42,630 nucleotides of DNA from an uncultured Bacteroidota bacterium (GTDB lineage: Bacteria; Bacteroidota; Bacteroidia; Bacteroidales; 4484-276): contig CAJATL010000057.1 in assembly GCA_903944895.1 (NCBI GenBank), positions 1 through 42,630 on the forward strand, in the 5' to 3' direction. Shown here piece after piece: positions 42,598 through 42,630 of this stretch. The number at the start of each line of letters is the position of its first letter. The first letter of the stretch is position 1. A program made the translations under genes and the position numbers. Under the pieces are notes generated by a model that saw nothing but the letters and a program-made list of their open reading frames with translations, was not told the origin of the DNA and did no database searches.

Positions 42598-42630
42598 GAC
42601 TGTCTTGTCCTGAAATAGATTTACAGAGGA

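Overview
The window looks like chromosomal DNA of a Bacteroidota member, probably Bacteroidales-like. The main reasons are a gliding/T9SS lipoprotein gene (gldH) directly before a class A penicillin-binding protein, a fused MurF-alanine racemase, a C10 protease with a C-terminal T9SS-type sorting domain, a TonB receptor with a carboxypeptidase-regulatory N-domain, two futalosine-pathway menaquinone genes, and at least eight upstream boxes matching the Bacteroidota -7 consensus TAnnTTTG. No rRNA, tRNA, CRISPR, prophage or transposase gene was seen.

Layout. 1-4.1 kb: a short secreted protein, ribosomal protein bL28, then a regulatory-like domain protein paired with a TonB-dependent receptor. 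4.1-4.86 kb: non-coding, with a structured repeat (copy A). 4.86-9.4 kb: ornithine aminotransferase (reverse), then gldH and PBP1A. 9.5-25.8 kb: a long, almost entirely forward surface-glycan locus with four multi-membrane GT-C-like proteins, three GT2 enzymes, a small EamA/SMR-like flippase candidate, a polysaccharide deacetylase, an NDP-hexose 2,3-dehydratase, a methyltransferase, a Gfo/Idh/MocA oxidoreductase and an SDR reductase, with one reverse acetyltransferase and repeat copy B in the middle. 25.8-30.1 kb: a reverse operon pdxA, murF-alr and a fourth GT2. 30.3-34.7 kb (reverse): C10 protease, a 39-residue basic ORF, a RES/Xre toxin-antitoxin pair and leucyl aminopeptidase. 34.8-42.6 kb: mqnC, a truncated ParE-type toxin with its antitoxin next to a palindromic repeat, tmk, a fluoride riboswitch driving crcB and a DUF190 gene, a FabH-like ketosynthase, tpx and a UbiD-type decarboxylase.

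How the genes work together. In the glycan locus, the 2,3-dehydratase, Gfo/Idh and SDR genes look like the core of an NDP-2,6-dideoxyhexose pathway. The GT2 enzymes, small membrane protein and GT-C proteins look like a polyprenyl-phosphate-sugar system that decorates a glycan, lipid or protein on the outer side of the inner membrane. mqnC and the UbiD homologue point to menaquinone made through futalosine. The crcB/DUF190 pair sits under a fluoride aptamer whose 5' end lies about five bases after a -7 box.

The most unusual non-coding content is two copies of a ~250 bp element with terminal inverted repeats and four internal hairpins, two of which have mutually complementary loops, and a separate 161 bp MITE-like element with 17 bp terminal inverted repeats and a 10 bp flanking direct repeat. 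These were found by reading the sequence; copy number elsewhere in the genome is unknown.
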